DNA from: a virus
Length of the DNA: 64,000 nt
IMG/VR virus record: IMGVR_UViG_3300028837_001424
Span: 48,592-112,591 of that record
Direction: 5' to 3' (one strand)
Within the stretch, counting starts at the first letter, position 1; each line of letters begins with the position of its first letter. The translations under genes were made by a program, and so were the position numbers. Under the pieces are notes generated by a model, which saw nothing but the letters and a program-made list of their open reading frames with translations, was not told the DNA's origin and made no database searches. Shown piece after piece: positions 8,598-17,531 of the stretch.

Positions 8598-9198
8598 AGT
8601 TGTAGCGTTGGCCATGAATTATAAATGCCTTTTGGGTTATCAAGAGCCTTATGAAGAGCCGATTGTTTTTCTAAAGTCTAGAGAAGCCATCATCGGACCT
8701 GGAGAGACAATCTTTATACCTCATGATGCTATTGTTTGGCCAGAGGTTGAATTGGCTATTATTATTGGCAAGCAGGCTAGGAATGTTTTGCCCAAGGATG
8801 CTTATAAATATATTATTGCGTATGCGATCGCAAATGATGTTACGGCATATTATGGGGATGAACGAGATGTGCATTATGCTAAATCCAAATGCCCAGACAC
8901 ATTTCTGCCAATGAGCCATATTGTATATGCGCCCGAAGCACCTATCTGGAAATCTCAAGAACTAACCACATTCATTAATAGCCATAGGGTGCAAGCTGGC
9001 AATGTTGGAGACATGATTTTTGGAGTTGAAAAAGCGGTAGAATTTATTTCTAGTTGGATGACGCTCAATAAAGGCGATGTTATTATAACTGGTACGCCCT
9101 GGCACAATCGACCAGAATTACACGACGGCGATATCGTGACTGTTGCGATTGAGGGATTGGGCGAAGTGATTAATCCGGTAAAACTAAGGAAAAACTAA
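8590..9198 (+). CDS. Fumarylacetoacetate hydrolase (FAH)-family protein
   Basis: 202 residues, close to the single-domain FAH length. PEVELAIIIGKQARNV carries the family glutamates, NDVTAYYGDERD matches the NDvTaRd block, KSKCPDTFLPMS matches the KsxDtfxPxGP block, and GDVIITGTP is the signature near the end. The usual GxNYxxH start reads AMNYKCLLG, so one metal-site neighbour may be altered. FAH enzymes cleave or decarboxylate beta-keto acids and related compounds. Its place between glycosyltransferase genes is unusual; a keto-sugar or acyl substrate is possible (inference). Confidence 0.8.
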   Translation: MNKVVALAMNYKCLLGYQEPYEEPIVFLKSREAIIGPGETIFIPHDAIVWPEVELAIIIGKQARNVLPKDAYKYIIAYAIANDVTAYYGDERDVHYAKSKCPDTFLPMSHIVYAPEAPIWKSQELTTFINSHRVQAGNVGDMIFGVEKAVEFISSWMTLNKGDVIITGTPWHNRPELHDGDIVTVAIEGLGEVINPVKLRKN

Positions 9199-10691
9199 TG
9201 GCTCATTCTATAACGCAGTTCAAAGATAAATATAAGGGCGAGCGCTGCTTCATTATAGGGAACGGTCCAAGCCTTGCTCGAACACCACTTAGTTTAATTA
9301 AGGGAGAATACTCTATTGGCATAAACAGGATAGGGATGCGATATGATAAAACCGATTGGCGTCCCAGTCACTTCTTGTGTGTTACTCAATGGGTAAAGAA
9401 GGACGATTATCGGGCAGATGTACTAAAATCAATCGATCTTGGCATACCTTGTTTTATAGGCGAACGTATTAGACACTTTATTAATCGGGAAGATGAAAAC
9501 ATCACTTGGGTTGATTGTACTTTTCCACACGCGGATGAATCGTATGACATAAACAAAACAAGTCTAAAGTGGTGGCTTAGAGATATATCAGATGGGATAT
9601 TGAATTATTATTCGAATGCAACATTTGCAGCAACGAAGCTGGCGGTTTATATGGGTTTTAATCCGTTAATTTTTGTCGGTTGTGATTTGGGCTGGAAAGG
9701 TTTAAATTATTTGGAATACGGCCTAGACCATGATCATTTTGATAATCGTTATGAAGACGCAACTTTTGAAAAACCCGCTGACCATTGGGACAAATTCAAT
9801 CCTGATGCAATTCGAGCGCACGAGATTATAAGAGTTTGTACAAAGAGTATAGGGGTAGATGTTTACAATGCCACTTTGGGCGGCGAGCTTGAAGTATATC
9901 CAAGAGTTAATTTTTTGAAGACGGCCATGAAGATTTCTGAACCGCAACCCAAGGGGCTTGATGTGAAAGAACTACTGGGCCAATATAAGGGAGAAAGGAT
10001 TTTCATAGTCGGCTGCTCAAAGAGTCTTACGGTAGAACAACTTGATCTTATTAAGGGCGAGTATTCGTTTGGATTAAATCGTATTGCGATGTTATACGAC
10101 GAAACCGAATGGAGGCCGACCTTTTATAAAGCGGCACCACCAGAATATTTGAGCTATAAGCCCTTTAGAGATGATGTAATCAGATCCATAGAGCTTGGAA
10201 TTCCCTCGTTCTTGTGTGTTCGCTTACGCTCACACGTAGAAAACGGCATTGAGTATGGTATTGGTGATGCATACGATAATGTTCATTATATTTCATGCAC
10301 GGCTAGGACTCATGGCGAGGATCTTGAGTGGTGGGCAACAAACTATAAAGAAGGGGGAAACGTCGGACGATATTCAAGCTCCACTTTTAGATCGGCCATG
10401 ATTGCGATCAAAATGGGTTTTGAGGAGATCGTATTTATCGGCGTAGATATGGATTATCAGATACACGAAGAGGATGGTCCTGACCCCAACCATTTTGCCC
10501 CTGACTATGTTCCAAGACTTGGGCGCTCCGATGTTCATTTAGAGGCGATTAATAAATCGTTTTTAGAGCAATATGAAAGGTTAGAGGAACAAGCCAAATT
10601 CTTGGGCATTAAGGTGATAAACGCAACAGAAGGTGGGCTACTTGAAGTTTTCCCGCGAGCCAATTTAAAAGAATTAATTAAAAGGGAATAA
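9198..10691 (+). CDS. Two-domain DUF115/MptE-like (GT42-like) protein
   Basis: 497 residues made of two copies of the fold at 5454-6182. Copy 1 (about 1-245) has YKGERCFIIGNGPSL, GINRIGMRYDKTDWRP, FVGCDLGW and DHDHFDNRY. Copy 2 (about 258-497) has YKGERIFIVGCSKSLT, GLNRIAMLYDETEWRP, FIGVDMDY and DPNHFAPDY. GNGPSL is intact only in copy 1; copy 2 reads GCSKSL, so one domain may have lost or changed activity. It fits a bifunctional or scaffolded glycosyltransferase (inference). Confidence 0.7.
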   Translation: MAHSITQFKDKYKGERCFIIGNGPSLARTPLSLIKGEYSIGINRIGMRYDKTDWRPSHFLCVTQWVKKDDYRADVLKSIDLGIPCFIGERIRHFINREDENITWVDCTFPHADESYDINKTSLKWWLRDISDGILNYYSNATFAATKLAVYMGFNPLIFVGCDLGWKGLNYLEYGLDHDHFDNRYEDATFEKPADHWDKFNPDAIRAHEIIRVCTKSIGVDVYNATLGGELEVYPRVNFLKTAMKISEPQPKGLDVKELLGQYKGERIFIVGCSKSLTVEQLDLIKGEYSFGLNRIAMLYDETEWRPTFYKAAPPEYLSYKPFRDDVIRSIELGIPSFLCVRLRSHVENGIEYGIGDAYDNVHYISCTARTHGEDLEWWATNYKEGGNVGRYSSSTFRSAMIAIKMGFEEIVFIGVDMDYQIHEEDGPDPNHFAPDYVPRLGRSDVHLEAINKSFLEQYERLEEQAKFLGIKVINATEGGLLEVFPRANLKELIKRE

Positions 10692-10692
10692 A

Positions 10693-11526
10693 ATGAACAA
10701 AATTATGGGTTTCATTGAGCATTTATTGGGCTGGGAAATTGAAAAAAAGCCCAACAAAACAGAAAATCGCTTGACAAACAGGCGAATACCTATGAATAAG
10801 ATTGCGGTTATTATACCCGCCAGACTTGCATCAACGAGATTTCCTCGCAAGGCCTTGGCCGATATATATGGAAAGCCCGTGATACAAAGAGTTTACGAGG
10901 CGGCTAGCCAAGCCAAAGGTATAGCTGACGCATTTGTTGCGACGCCCGATGTTGAATTGGCAGAGGTCGTCGAATCCTTTGGTGGCAAGTATATTATGAC
11001 TGGTCCACAAGACACTTGTCTAGGAAGATGCTCGGAGGCAATGAGAGACGACGCACTTTTTGATTATTATGGGGCAGTTATTGCACAGGGCGACGAGCCT
11101 ATGTTGAAGCCCGAAATGCTTGATGTAGCAGTTGAGGCACTTGGCAAGTATGGTGTTTGTTGGTTAGTAAAAAAGATTCTGCCCCATGAAGATCCAACCG
11201 ACATCAATATGATAAAGTGTGCTTTGAATAGTAACGGCAATATTATTTATGTTTCGCGCGGGGCAATTCCTATCCCTACGCCTGAAGGAGACCATGACTT
11301 TATACCAACTTATTATAAACAAGTAGGCGTAGTCGCATTTGGCAGAAGAATGCTAATCGAATTCAATAATCTTGAAAGAGGACCACTGGAGAAATGCGAG
11401 GGTATAGATTTGCTCAGATTTCTTGAGCATGGCGTAATAGTAAGTTCGGCTCTTTCGCCCTATGATACACAATCGCTTGACACCCCAGAAGATTTGGAAC
11501 GAATACTGGACATGTGGCCTAAATGA
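10693..11526 (+). CDS. KdsB-like CMP-sugar synthetase (cytidylyltransferase)
   Basis: From about residue 34 the product reads as 3-deoxy-manno-octulosonate cytidylyltransferase: IIPARLASTRFPRKALADI (CTP loop), VFVATPD-like strand, VIAQGDEPM in place of VQGDEP, YKQVGVVAF and the closing SLDTPEDLERI. KdsB activates Kdo with CTP. The 33-residue extension before ATG 10792 is absent from the family; ATG 10693 has the better ribosome site, ATG 10792 the better family length. A Kdo or Kdo-like sugar may join the glycan. Confidence 0.8.
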   Translation: MNKIMGFIEHLLGWEIEKKPNKTENRLTNRRIPMNKIAVIIPARLASTRFPRKALADIYGKPVIQRVYEAASQAKGIADAFVATPDVELAEVVESFGGKYIMTGPQDTCLGRCSEAMRDDALFDYYGAVIAQGDEPMLKPEMLDVAVEALGKYGVCWLVKKILPHEDPTDINMIKCALNSNGNIIYVSRGAIPIPTPEGDHDFIPTYYKQVGVVAFGRRMLIEFNNLERGPLEKCEGIDLLRFLEHGVIVSSALSPYDTQSLDTPEDLERILDMWPK

Positions 11527-12335
11527 ATAATAGAGTTGCAGCCATCATTGTTAATTATAATATGCCCGAAAGAACAGATGCCTTATGTTCTTATATAAAG
11601 GTACATGTTAAATGGCCCTACGATCTTATTGTTGTAGATAATGGTAGTGATCCAAAATATCCGTCCGAATGGACTACCGTTAAGCTTCAACAAAATGTAC
11701 AAACAACAAATGGCTGGTTGTGTGGTGTTGCCTATGCAAAAGGATTAGCTAGTATGCGCAAGGAGCCTTATTTGGGCTACTGGTTCATGATAACAAGTGC
11801 CGAGTTTGTAAAAGAAAGCAAAGACCCGCTTACGCCAATAGCGAATATATTGCTGGATATACCCGACGCGGTTGTGGCCTCGCCGGCGCTTACCAAGGAT
11901 AGCACAACTGCACATGTACAAATGATAACAAGAGGAGGCAACGACCCAAGACGCACATGGCTACTTGATAACATTGCTGCGTTATGGAGGGCAGATTGGC
12001 TCGATTCCATTGGCGGTTTCCCGCCAGAACTTACCATGGCCTGGGGTTGTGATTTTGAAACCTGTTATCTTGCAAGAAAGGCTGGCAAAAGTATCTGGAT
12101 ACACGAGGGCACGCGTGTCAAAAAAATAAGTGACATAGGTTACACAATGGATCGCATGGGAATGACCGCTGAGGAGAGAGGCCCTATGGCCGGTCTTGAA
12201 ATGAGGAATTATCTTGTGCCTAAATACGGCGAAGATTATGACGCAAGACTTCATAAGGAATACACAGACCCAAAATGGTGTAGTCGTGTTACAAGGATAA
12301 ATGAATGGCAGCCTTCTGCCGATAAGGAGAATTAA
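11523..12335 (+). CDS. Family 2 glycosyltransferase, rhamnosyltransferase-like
   Basis: 270 residues, ATGA overlap with the preceding gene. It has AAIIVNYNMPE, LIVVDNGSD and, later, WGCDFETCYLARKAGKSIW, the acceptor-side signature of WbbL-like GT2 enzymes (DxE..YR.R.aG). The central DxD is not evident; the corresponding segment reads FMITSAEF, so metal use may differ. Confidence 0.7.
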   Translation: MNNRVAAIIVNYNMPERTDALCSYIKVHVKWPYDLIVVDNGSDPKYPSEWTTVKLQQNVQTTNGWLCGVAYAKGLASMRKEPYLGYWFMITSAEFVKESKDPLTPIANILLDIPDAVVASPALTKDSTTAHVQMITRGGNDPRRTWLLDNIAALWRADWLDSIGGFPPELTMAWGCDFETCYLARKAGKSIWIHEGTRVKKISDIGYTMDRMGMTAEERGPMAGLEMRNYLVPKYGEDYDARLHKEYTDPKWCSRVTRINEWQPSADKEN

Positions 12336-12336
12336 A

Positions 12337-13203
12337 ATGGCCAAAGACCCTGCAGTGGGACCTATTACTAGATATGACAAATTCGGGAACGCAAGAGTTG
12401 ATCGAGGAGAGGCACTACCCGTTGTTCCAGTAGAGGAAGTAATTGAGTATGCTCCCGAAAAGAAGGACATGAAGACGATCATTTTGGCTGGCGGTCATGG
12501 TACTAGATTGCAGGATGAAACCGAGGGGAAGATCCCTAAGCCATTGGTAAAGATTGGCCTAATGACAATGCTTCAACACATCATTTACCTTTATGAAGGC
12601 CAAGGCAATAGCCAGTTCATAGTGGCGGGTGGCTATAAGGCAGACGCGTTGTTGAAATGGCGAGAAGAATTGCATGATGTGTTTGGGCATCGTGAATTAA
12701 ATGTTCTTATAACCGATACTGGCGTAGAGACGCAGACTGGTGGCCGGCTTCTACGTTTAAAATATTACTTGTCTAAACCGTTCATGATGACCTATGGCGA
12801 TGGCTTGTCTGATATAAATTTATCGGCGCTTGCGGAGTTTCATGATCGAATGGTTATTGATCACAACATTCTTGTTACTTTGACTGCGGTAAGACCGCCA
12901 GCGCGCTTTGGAAATCTTGTAATCGAAAACGGTCTTGCAAAGCTATTTGTAGAAAAATCGCAGGCTACAGGTGGTTGGATCAATGGCGGTTTCTATATTA
13001 TCCAGCCAGATGCTTTGAATTTGATCAGCGGTGATTCCTGTAGATGGGAATATGATGTTTTGCCTACATTGGCAATTCAGGGAAGGCTTGCCGCATACCA
13101 GCATACTGGTTATTTTCAAATGTGCGACACATCGCGAGATCTGGAATCACTGAGAAGTATATGGGAGCTTGGAAATGCCCCATGGGCGAGGTTATTTAAA
13201 TGA
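12337..13203 (+). CDS. rfbF: Glucose-1-phosphate cytidylyltransferase
   Basis: 288 residues, start at ATG 12337. From residue 45: TIILAGGHGTRLQDET (nucleotide loop), IPKPLVKIG, TGGRLLRLKYYL, MTYGDGLSDI, RPPARFGNLV, WINGGFYI and the ending WELGNAPW. These follow RfbF/AscA in order. The enzyme makes CDP-glucose from CTP and glucose-1-phosphate, the first step to CDP-3,6-dideoxyhexoses. A 44-residue N-terminal extension is not part of the usual family. It overlaps the next gene by ATGA. Confidence 0.92.
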   Translation: MAKDPAVGPITRYDKFGNARVDRGEALPVVPVEEVIEYAPEKKDMKTIILAGGHGTRLQDETEGKIPKPLVKIGLMTMLQHIIYLYEGQGNSQFIVAGGYKADALLKWREELHDVFGHRELNVLITDTGVETQTGGRLLRLKYYLSKPFMMTYGDGLSDINLSALAEFHDRMVIDHNILVTLTAVRPPARFGNLVIENGLAKLFVEKSQATGGWINGGFYIIQPDALNLISGDSCRWEYDVLPTLAIQGRLAAYQHTGYFQMCDTSRDLESLRSIWELGNAPWARLFK

Positions 13204-14249
13204 CAGACGATTTGATTAAGCAATTGAAAAACCAACGAGTTTTGGTAACCGGTGCCACTGGTTTTATGGGCCAAAGGCTTGTCGATATTTTATTGAGCGC
13301 GGGAGCGTATGTAAGCGCGCTAGTACTTGACATTGATTTTGCCAGTCGGTTTTATAGAGAAACCTACATGAGTTGTCTGGCCAATCGAATAGAGAAAACC
13401 ATCACCGGTGATCTGCGCAATTACTTTGACTGTGAACGGGCAGTTGCCGAATCGAGACCTACTATCATATTTCATTTGGCGGCCATAACCCAGGTATGCG
13501 ATGCAAGCAGGATGCCTCTACAAGCGTTTGATTCGAACATTATGGGTACGGCCAATCTGCTTGAGGCGGCGCGCAAGATAGCTCCTGGAGAGATTGCAAT
13601 AGTAGTTGCTTCAAGCGATAAAGCGTTTGGTGAACCAATTGACGAGATGCCATTTAATGAAAACTCAGTACTAAACCCTATTCATCCTTACGATGTATCT
13701 AAGGCATCGGCGGATCTGGTTGCGAGATGTTACGCTTTACATTATGGAGAAAAAGTTGCCATTACTCGTTGCGGAAATGTATACGGGCCGGGCGATATCA
13801 ATTGGCAGCGCCTCATACCCGAAGCGATTAGGTGTGGCCTAACTGGTAAAACGCTGATCATTCGTAGCGATGGGTCACTGGTGAGAGAATACAATTATGT
13901 CGATGACATAATTGATGCTTACATTCGGATTGCGCTTTCACTCATGCCTTGGGGCGGTCAACCTGAGCCATGGGCGCTGGGTACATCTTGGACGGTTTCA
14001 GATAATCGAGGACGTATGAGCGTTTTAGAAATAGTAGATAAGATAAGCGCCGTCATAAATCAAGATATCAAAATTGATATATTAGGAAAAGCTCAAGACG
14101 AGACGGGAGAATTGATACTTGAATCTGGTTTAATTAGACGCAAATTGGATTGGCGACCAAAAACGGAACTGCCAGAAGGCCTACGAAAAACTACCAGATG
14201 GCTTGTCAAGCACCTAAGAAGTAGAGGTGAGGTTGTAAAAACGGTATGA
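13200..14249 (+). CDS. rfbG: CDP-glucose 4,6-dehydratase
   Basis: 349 residues, the usual RfbG length. VLVTGATGFMGQ at 14-25 binds NAD; ASSDKAFG at 137-144 and Tyr164-Lys168 (YDVSK) form the active site; ITRCGNVYGPGDINWQRLIPE is diagnostic of the RfbG branch. It turns CDP-glucose into CDP-4-keto-6-deoxyglucose. It overlaps rfbF and the following epimerase-like gene by four bases each. Confidence 0.92.
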   Translation: MTDDLIKQLKNQRVLVTGATGFMGQRLVDILLSAGAYVSALVLDIDFASRFYRETYMSCLANRIEKTITGDLRNYFDCERAVAESRPTIIFHLAAITQVCDASRMPLQAFDSNIMGTANLLEAARKIAPGEIAIVVASSDKAFGEPIDEMPFNENSVLNPIHPYDVSKASADLVARCYALHYGEKVAITRCGNVYGPGDINWQRLIPEAIRCGLTGKTLIIRSDGSLVREYNYVDDIIDAYIRIALSLMPWGGQPEPWALGTSWTVSDNRGRMSVLEIVDKISAVINQDIKIDILGKAQDETGELILESGLIRRKLDWRPKTELPEGLRKTTRWLVKHLRSRGEVVKTV

Positions 14250-14728
14250 ATGGTTTGATTGATGGCGTAAGTGTGACGGATCTAAAAGTTATTAAGGATG
14301 AGCGCGGGGCCGTATGGCATATGCTGCGCGCGGGCAATATGCCATTTTTTGAGCCAATGGGAGAAGTATATTTTTCAATGGTGCGTCCAAATGTTGTAAA
14401 GGCCTGGCACTGTCATAAAGCCATGAGGCTAAATTATTGCTGTGTTGTTGGAGAAATTCAATTAGGATTAGTGGATCTGAGGCTATCCAGTCCAACTTTT
14501 GGCATAGAGAATACAATATATTTAAGTGACGGAATGTTACCGAATTACAAATTAGTTAGCATACCGCCGCTTGTATGGAACGGGTTTAGAAGTCTTGCTA
14601 TAAACAACAATAGCGCGCTTATGGCCAATATGGCCACGCTTCCGCATGATCCAGAAGAAATAGTTAGAGTCCACCCTAGAGAATTTCCAGTAGATTATTA
14701 TTGGGGAGATTACGAAATAGCGGGCTAA
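14246..14728 (+). CDS. RmlC-like sugar epimerase (cupin)
   Basis: 160 residues with a cupin core: VVKAWHCHKAMRLNYCCVVGEI resembles the KaWHxHxxQ segment of RmlC 3,5-epimerases, and the closing PREFPVDYYWGDYE fits RmlC-like ends. Beside RfbF, RfbG and RfbH it could be an AscE-type 5-epimerase on the way to CDP-ascarylose, or epimerise a dTDP or CDP keto sugar. The exact reaction is inference. Confidence 0.75.
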   Translation: MNGLIDGVSVTDLKVIKDERGAVWHMLRAGNMPFFEPMGEVYFSMVRPNVVKAWHCHKAMRLNYCCVVGEIQLGLVDLRLSSPTFGIENTIYLSDGMLPNYKLVSIPPLVWNGFRSLAINNNSALMANMATLPHDPEEIVRVHPREFPVDYYWGDYEIAG

Positions 14729-14769
14729 TTGCGCCCAGGCACGCAGGAGCGTGTAGGAGACGATTTTTG

Positions 14770-14805
14770 ATGGAAAACATGATACAGGACACCTTAATCC
14801 GATGA
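14770..14805 (+). CDS. Possible 11-residue leader peptide
   Basis: ATG 14770 follows a strong TAGGAGA site, like the one before 586, and reads 11 codons to a TGA at 14803 that overlaps the start of the next gene as ATGA. The next gene has no other good ribosome site, so this short frame may serve to couple its translation. It could also be a decayed gene end. Confidence 0.35.
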   Translation: MENMIQDTLIR

Positions 14806-15167
14806 TGATCATTGTAAACTGTCGGGCGCTATATTCTTGCCCATGGATTTCATATTTACTCAGTGAGCTACAACCAGCCGAAAATCAGGTTGTAGTATGC
14901 GGGATGCTCTCCGACTATGACAGCGGCAAGATTGAAGCCGCCAAAGCAGCGTTCCGAGCGATAGATTACGAGATCTGCCAGGATAATAACTTGCGTAGTC
15001 ATGTTGCAATGCTCAATCTATTGACAAATCGGCACCAGGAAAAGACGGGCGACTTCCTGCTTGTAAGCAGTATACCTGCCGATCAGGAAGCCGCCGTATC
15101 GATCGGCATGGAATATATTCAACCGGAGTTGTTCGATGTAGTTTATAAAGGATTGATTAATGGCTAA
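14802..15167 (+). CDS. Hypothetical protein, HAD-like C-terminal segment
   Basis: 121 residues. The final part (DFLLVSSIPADQEAAVSIGMEYI) resembles the end of HAD-type phosphatases, where a GDSxxDxxAAxxxGM segment is found, but the nucleophile DxD near the start is not visible. It may be a reduced or inactive HAD-like protein. It overlaps rfbH by 8 bp. Confidence 0.5.
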   Translation: MMIIVNCRALYSCPWISYLLSELQPAENQVVVCGMLSDYDSGKIEAAKAAFRAIDYEICQDNNLRSHVAMLNLLTNRHQEKTGDFLLVSSIPADQEAAVSIGMEYIQPELFDVVYKGLING

Positions 15168-16476
15168 TAAGCAATCAAGGCTTAAGCTCCAAATAGCCGG
15201 TCTGGCTGATATCTACGCCGAGAGAGAGTATCGAGGCCAGGAAGAATTCAAGGCTGGAAAAACCTATATACCTCCAAGCGGAAAAGTTGTTCGAGGCCTA
15301 GAGGCGGCGTATGGCGTAGAGGCCGTTCTTGACGGTTGGCTTACGGAGGGCCGTTGGGTTGATCAATTCGAAAAGAAACTAGCGTCTTACATCAGCGTCA
15401 GATATGCATCAATGTGTAACTCAGGATCATCGGCAAATCTATTAGCTATTAGTGCGTTGATGTCCCCCAAGTTCAAGAAGCGCCTTAAGCCTGGCGACGA
15501 GGTGATTGTTGCCGCGGCCGGCTTCCCAACAACGCTCAACCCCATCATTCAAAAAGGATTAATTCCGGTATTTGTCGATGTAGAGCTAGGGACTTATGTG
15601 CCAACCATAAAGATGATCAAGAACGCTATGACAGATAAAACGCGCGCCATCTTCTTAGCCCATACGCTCGGCAACCCAGTTTCCATTGCAAAATATTGCC
15701 AAAAATGGCAAGATACTGGCATATATTTGATTGAGGATAATTGTGACGCACTTGGCTCTACACTAAGGGGTAAGCGCACTGGCTCCTTTGGCATTATGGC
15801 GACTCACAGCTTCTATCCTGCACATCACATTACTACAGGTGAGGGCGGTGCGGTGGTTACGAATAAACCTAGCGTGAAGAAGATTGTTGAAAGCTACCGT
15901 GACTGGGGGCGAGCTTGTTGGTGTAAACCGGGCAAAGAAAATACGTGTGGCAAGCGCTTCGAGGGCAAGTTTGGAAAATTACCAGAGGGCTATGATCATA
16001 AATACGTATATTCACATATCGGCTACAATCTAAAAAGCACTGACATCCAGGCGGCCATAGGTTTAGCCCAGCTTACAAGATTAGATCAATTTAAAATGAT
16101 AAGATGCAGAAACTTCGCTTTTTTGCTAGAAATCTTAAAGGATTATAGCGATCTTATCATCTTGCCCGAAGCAACCAAAAACTCTGAGCCATCGTGGTTT
16201 GGTTTTCCCATCACGATACGACCAAAAGCGCCGTTTGCTCGCAAAGAAATGATTGAGTATCTCAACAGGCGCAAGATTGGAACGCGTCTTTTATTCGGAG
16301 GCAATTTATTAAAGCAGCCAGCTTATGAGGGTATAAAGTATCGCCATTTTTCAAGACTAAAAAACTCAAACCTAATCGCTAGCAATACTTTTTGGATAGG
16401 ATGTTGGCCGGGCATTGACGATGCAAGATTAACTTTCATGGCCGAAGTTCTCCGGGCATTCTTGGAGCAATTTTAA
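15160..16476 (+). CDS. rfbH: CDP-4-keto-6-deoxyglucose 3-dehydratase, PMP and [2Fe-2S] enzyme
   Basis: 438 residues, full RfbH/AscC (E1) length. It belongs to the DegT/StrS aminotransferase fold, but the PLP lysine is replaced by His222 in SFYPAHHITTGEGGA, the hallmark of this branch. Cys195, Cys253, Cys255 and Cys263 have the known X57-X1-X7 spacing of the [2Fe-2S] ligands. It removes the C3 hydroxyl of CDP-4-keto-6-deoxyglucose. The partner reductase (RfbI/AscD) is not in the window and may come from the host. Confidence 0.94.
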   Translation: MANKQSRLKLQIAGLADIYAEREYRGQEEFKAGKTYIPPSGKVVRGLEAAYGVEAVLDGWLTEGRWVDQFEKKLASYISVRYASMCNSGSSANLLAISALMSPKFKKRLKPGDEVIVAAAGFPTTLNPIIQKGLIPVFVDVELGTYVPTIKMIKNAMTDKTRAIFLAHTLGNPVSIAKYCQKWQDTGIYLIEDNCDALGSTLRGKRTGSFGIMATHSFYPAHHITTGEGGAVVTNKPSVKKIVESYRDWGRACWCKPGKENTCGKRFEGKFGKLPEGYDHKYVYSHIGYNLKSTDIQAAIGLAQLTRLDQFKMIRCRNFAFLLEILKDYSDLIILPEATKNSEPSWFGFPITIRPKAPFARKEMIEYLNRRKIGTRLLFGGNLLKQPAYEGIKYRHFSRLKNSNLIASNTFWIGCWPGIDDARLTFMAEVLRAFLEQF

Positions 16477-17531
16477 TGACTTCATACAAAATAGATCTCT
16501 TAGCAACTCATGGAAGTCCATTGGGTGTGACACCGCCAGACATTTATGGACACGGTGTTGGGGGTGCCGAATTAGCCATGATGACTCTAATGCAAACATT
16601 TGCCGAGAGGGGCCATCAGGTGCGCGTTTTCAATGACCCAAAGAAACCTGGGGAATATGATGGTGTGCAATATCTATTCCGTAATCAATTTAAGCCAAAA
16701 GATAAAAGGGATGTTCTTATTCCATTTAGACAACCCAACGCATTAGTTAAGGCTTCCCGTGCCGCAAAGGGAAAATTTTGGTGGTCCACTGATCAATACA
16801 CAATTGGAGATTACGCGAAGTTTTCAAAGGTAGTTGATTTTTGCGTAACGATTAGCCCACATCATACTGAGTACCATAAAAACCGTTATGGTATACCGGA
16901 TGAAAAAATAGGCCATATCGACTTAGGAGTTCGCCTTGCAGACTACGACATTAAAGTAGATAAAGTTCCAGGCAGAATGATATTTTGTAGCGTACCGGCC
17001 AGAGGTCTTATGATCCTTCACTCGGCATGGCCACTTATACGGCGAAAAGCGCCGAAGGCGACTCTGGTTATAACAAGCGATTATGCTCTTTGGGGAGCAG
17101 GCGGCGGAGGGACTGCTAAATGGCGGATTCATTGGGTTGGGATGGAGGGCGTAAATTATGTCGGAAATGTTCCTCGTCGCGAGCTTATCAAATACCAACT
17201 AGAGGCCGAGGTTTTACCATATACTTGTACATATGACGAGCTATTTTGTCTCTCAGTCGCGGAGTGTCAAGTTGCCGGCGCAATGCCTGTTACTACAGAT
17301 GCGTCGGCACTTAAAACCACAAATCAATTCGGAATAAAGGTTTCTGGAGATCCTACAACGCCTCAGTTTGTAGAGGAGTTTTCTGATCGAGTAGCCGCGC
17401 TCGTTACTACAGAGAGACAATTTCTAGAAGCCAGACGCGCAAGCATGATTGCGGCTGCCAAGTCTCGATTTGATTGGCATGTAATTGCCGAAAAGTGGGA
17501 AAAACTGTTTGAGGATGGGAGGATTAAGTGA
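16476..17531 (+). CDS. GT4-like glycosyltransferase
   Basis: 351 residues with a GT-B layout. HGVGGAELAMMTLMQTFAERG is the N-terminal G-rich segment and DELFCLSVAECQVAGAMPV is the donor-site E-x7-E signature of GT4. TAATG overlap at its start and GTGA overlap at its end tie it to the neighbours. Donor unknown. Confidence 0.8.
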   Translation: MTSYKIDLLATHGSPLGVTPPDIYGHGVGGAELAMMTLMQTFAERGHQVRVFNDPKKPGEYDGVQYLFRNQFKPKDKRDVLIPFRQPNALVKASRAAKGKFWWSTDQYTIGDYAKFSKVVDFCVTISPHHTEYHKNRYGIPDEKIGHIDLGVRLADYDIKVDKVPGRMIFCSVPARGLMILHSAWPLIRRKAPKATLVITSDYALWGAGGGGTAKWRIHWVGMEGVNYVGNVPRRELIKYQLEAEVLPYTCTYDELFCLSVAECQVAGAMPVTTDASALKTTNQFGIKVSGDPTTPQFVEEFSDRVAALVTTERQFLEARRASMIAAAKSRFDWHVIAEKWEKLFEDGRIK

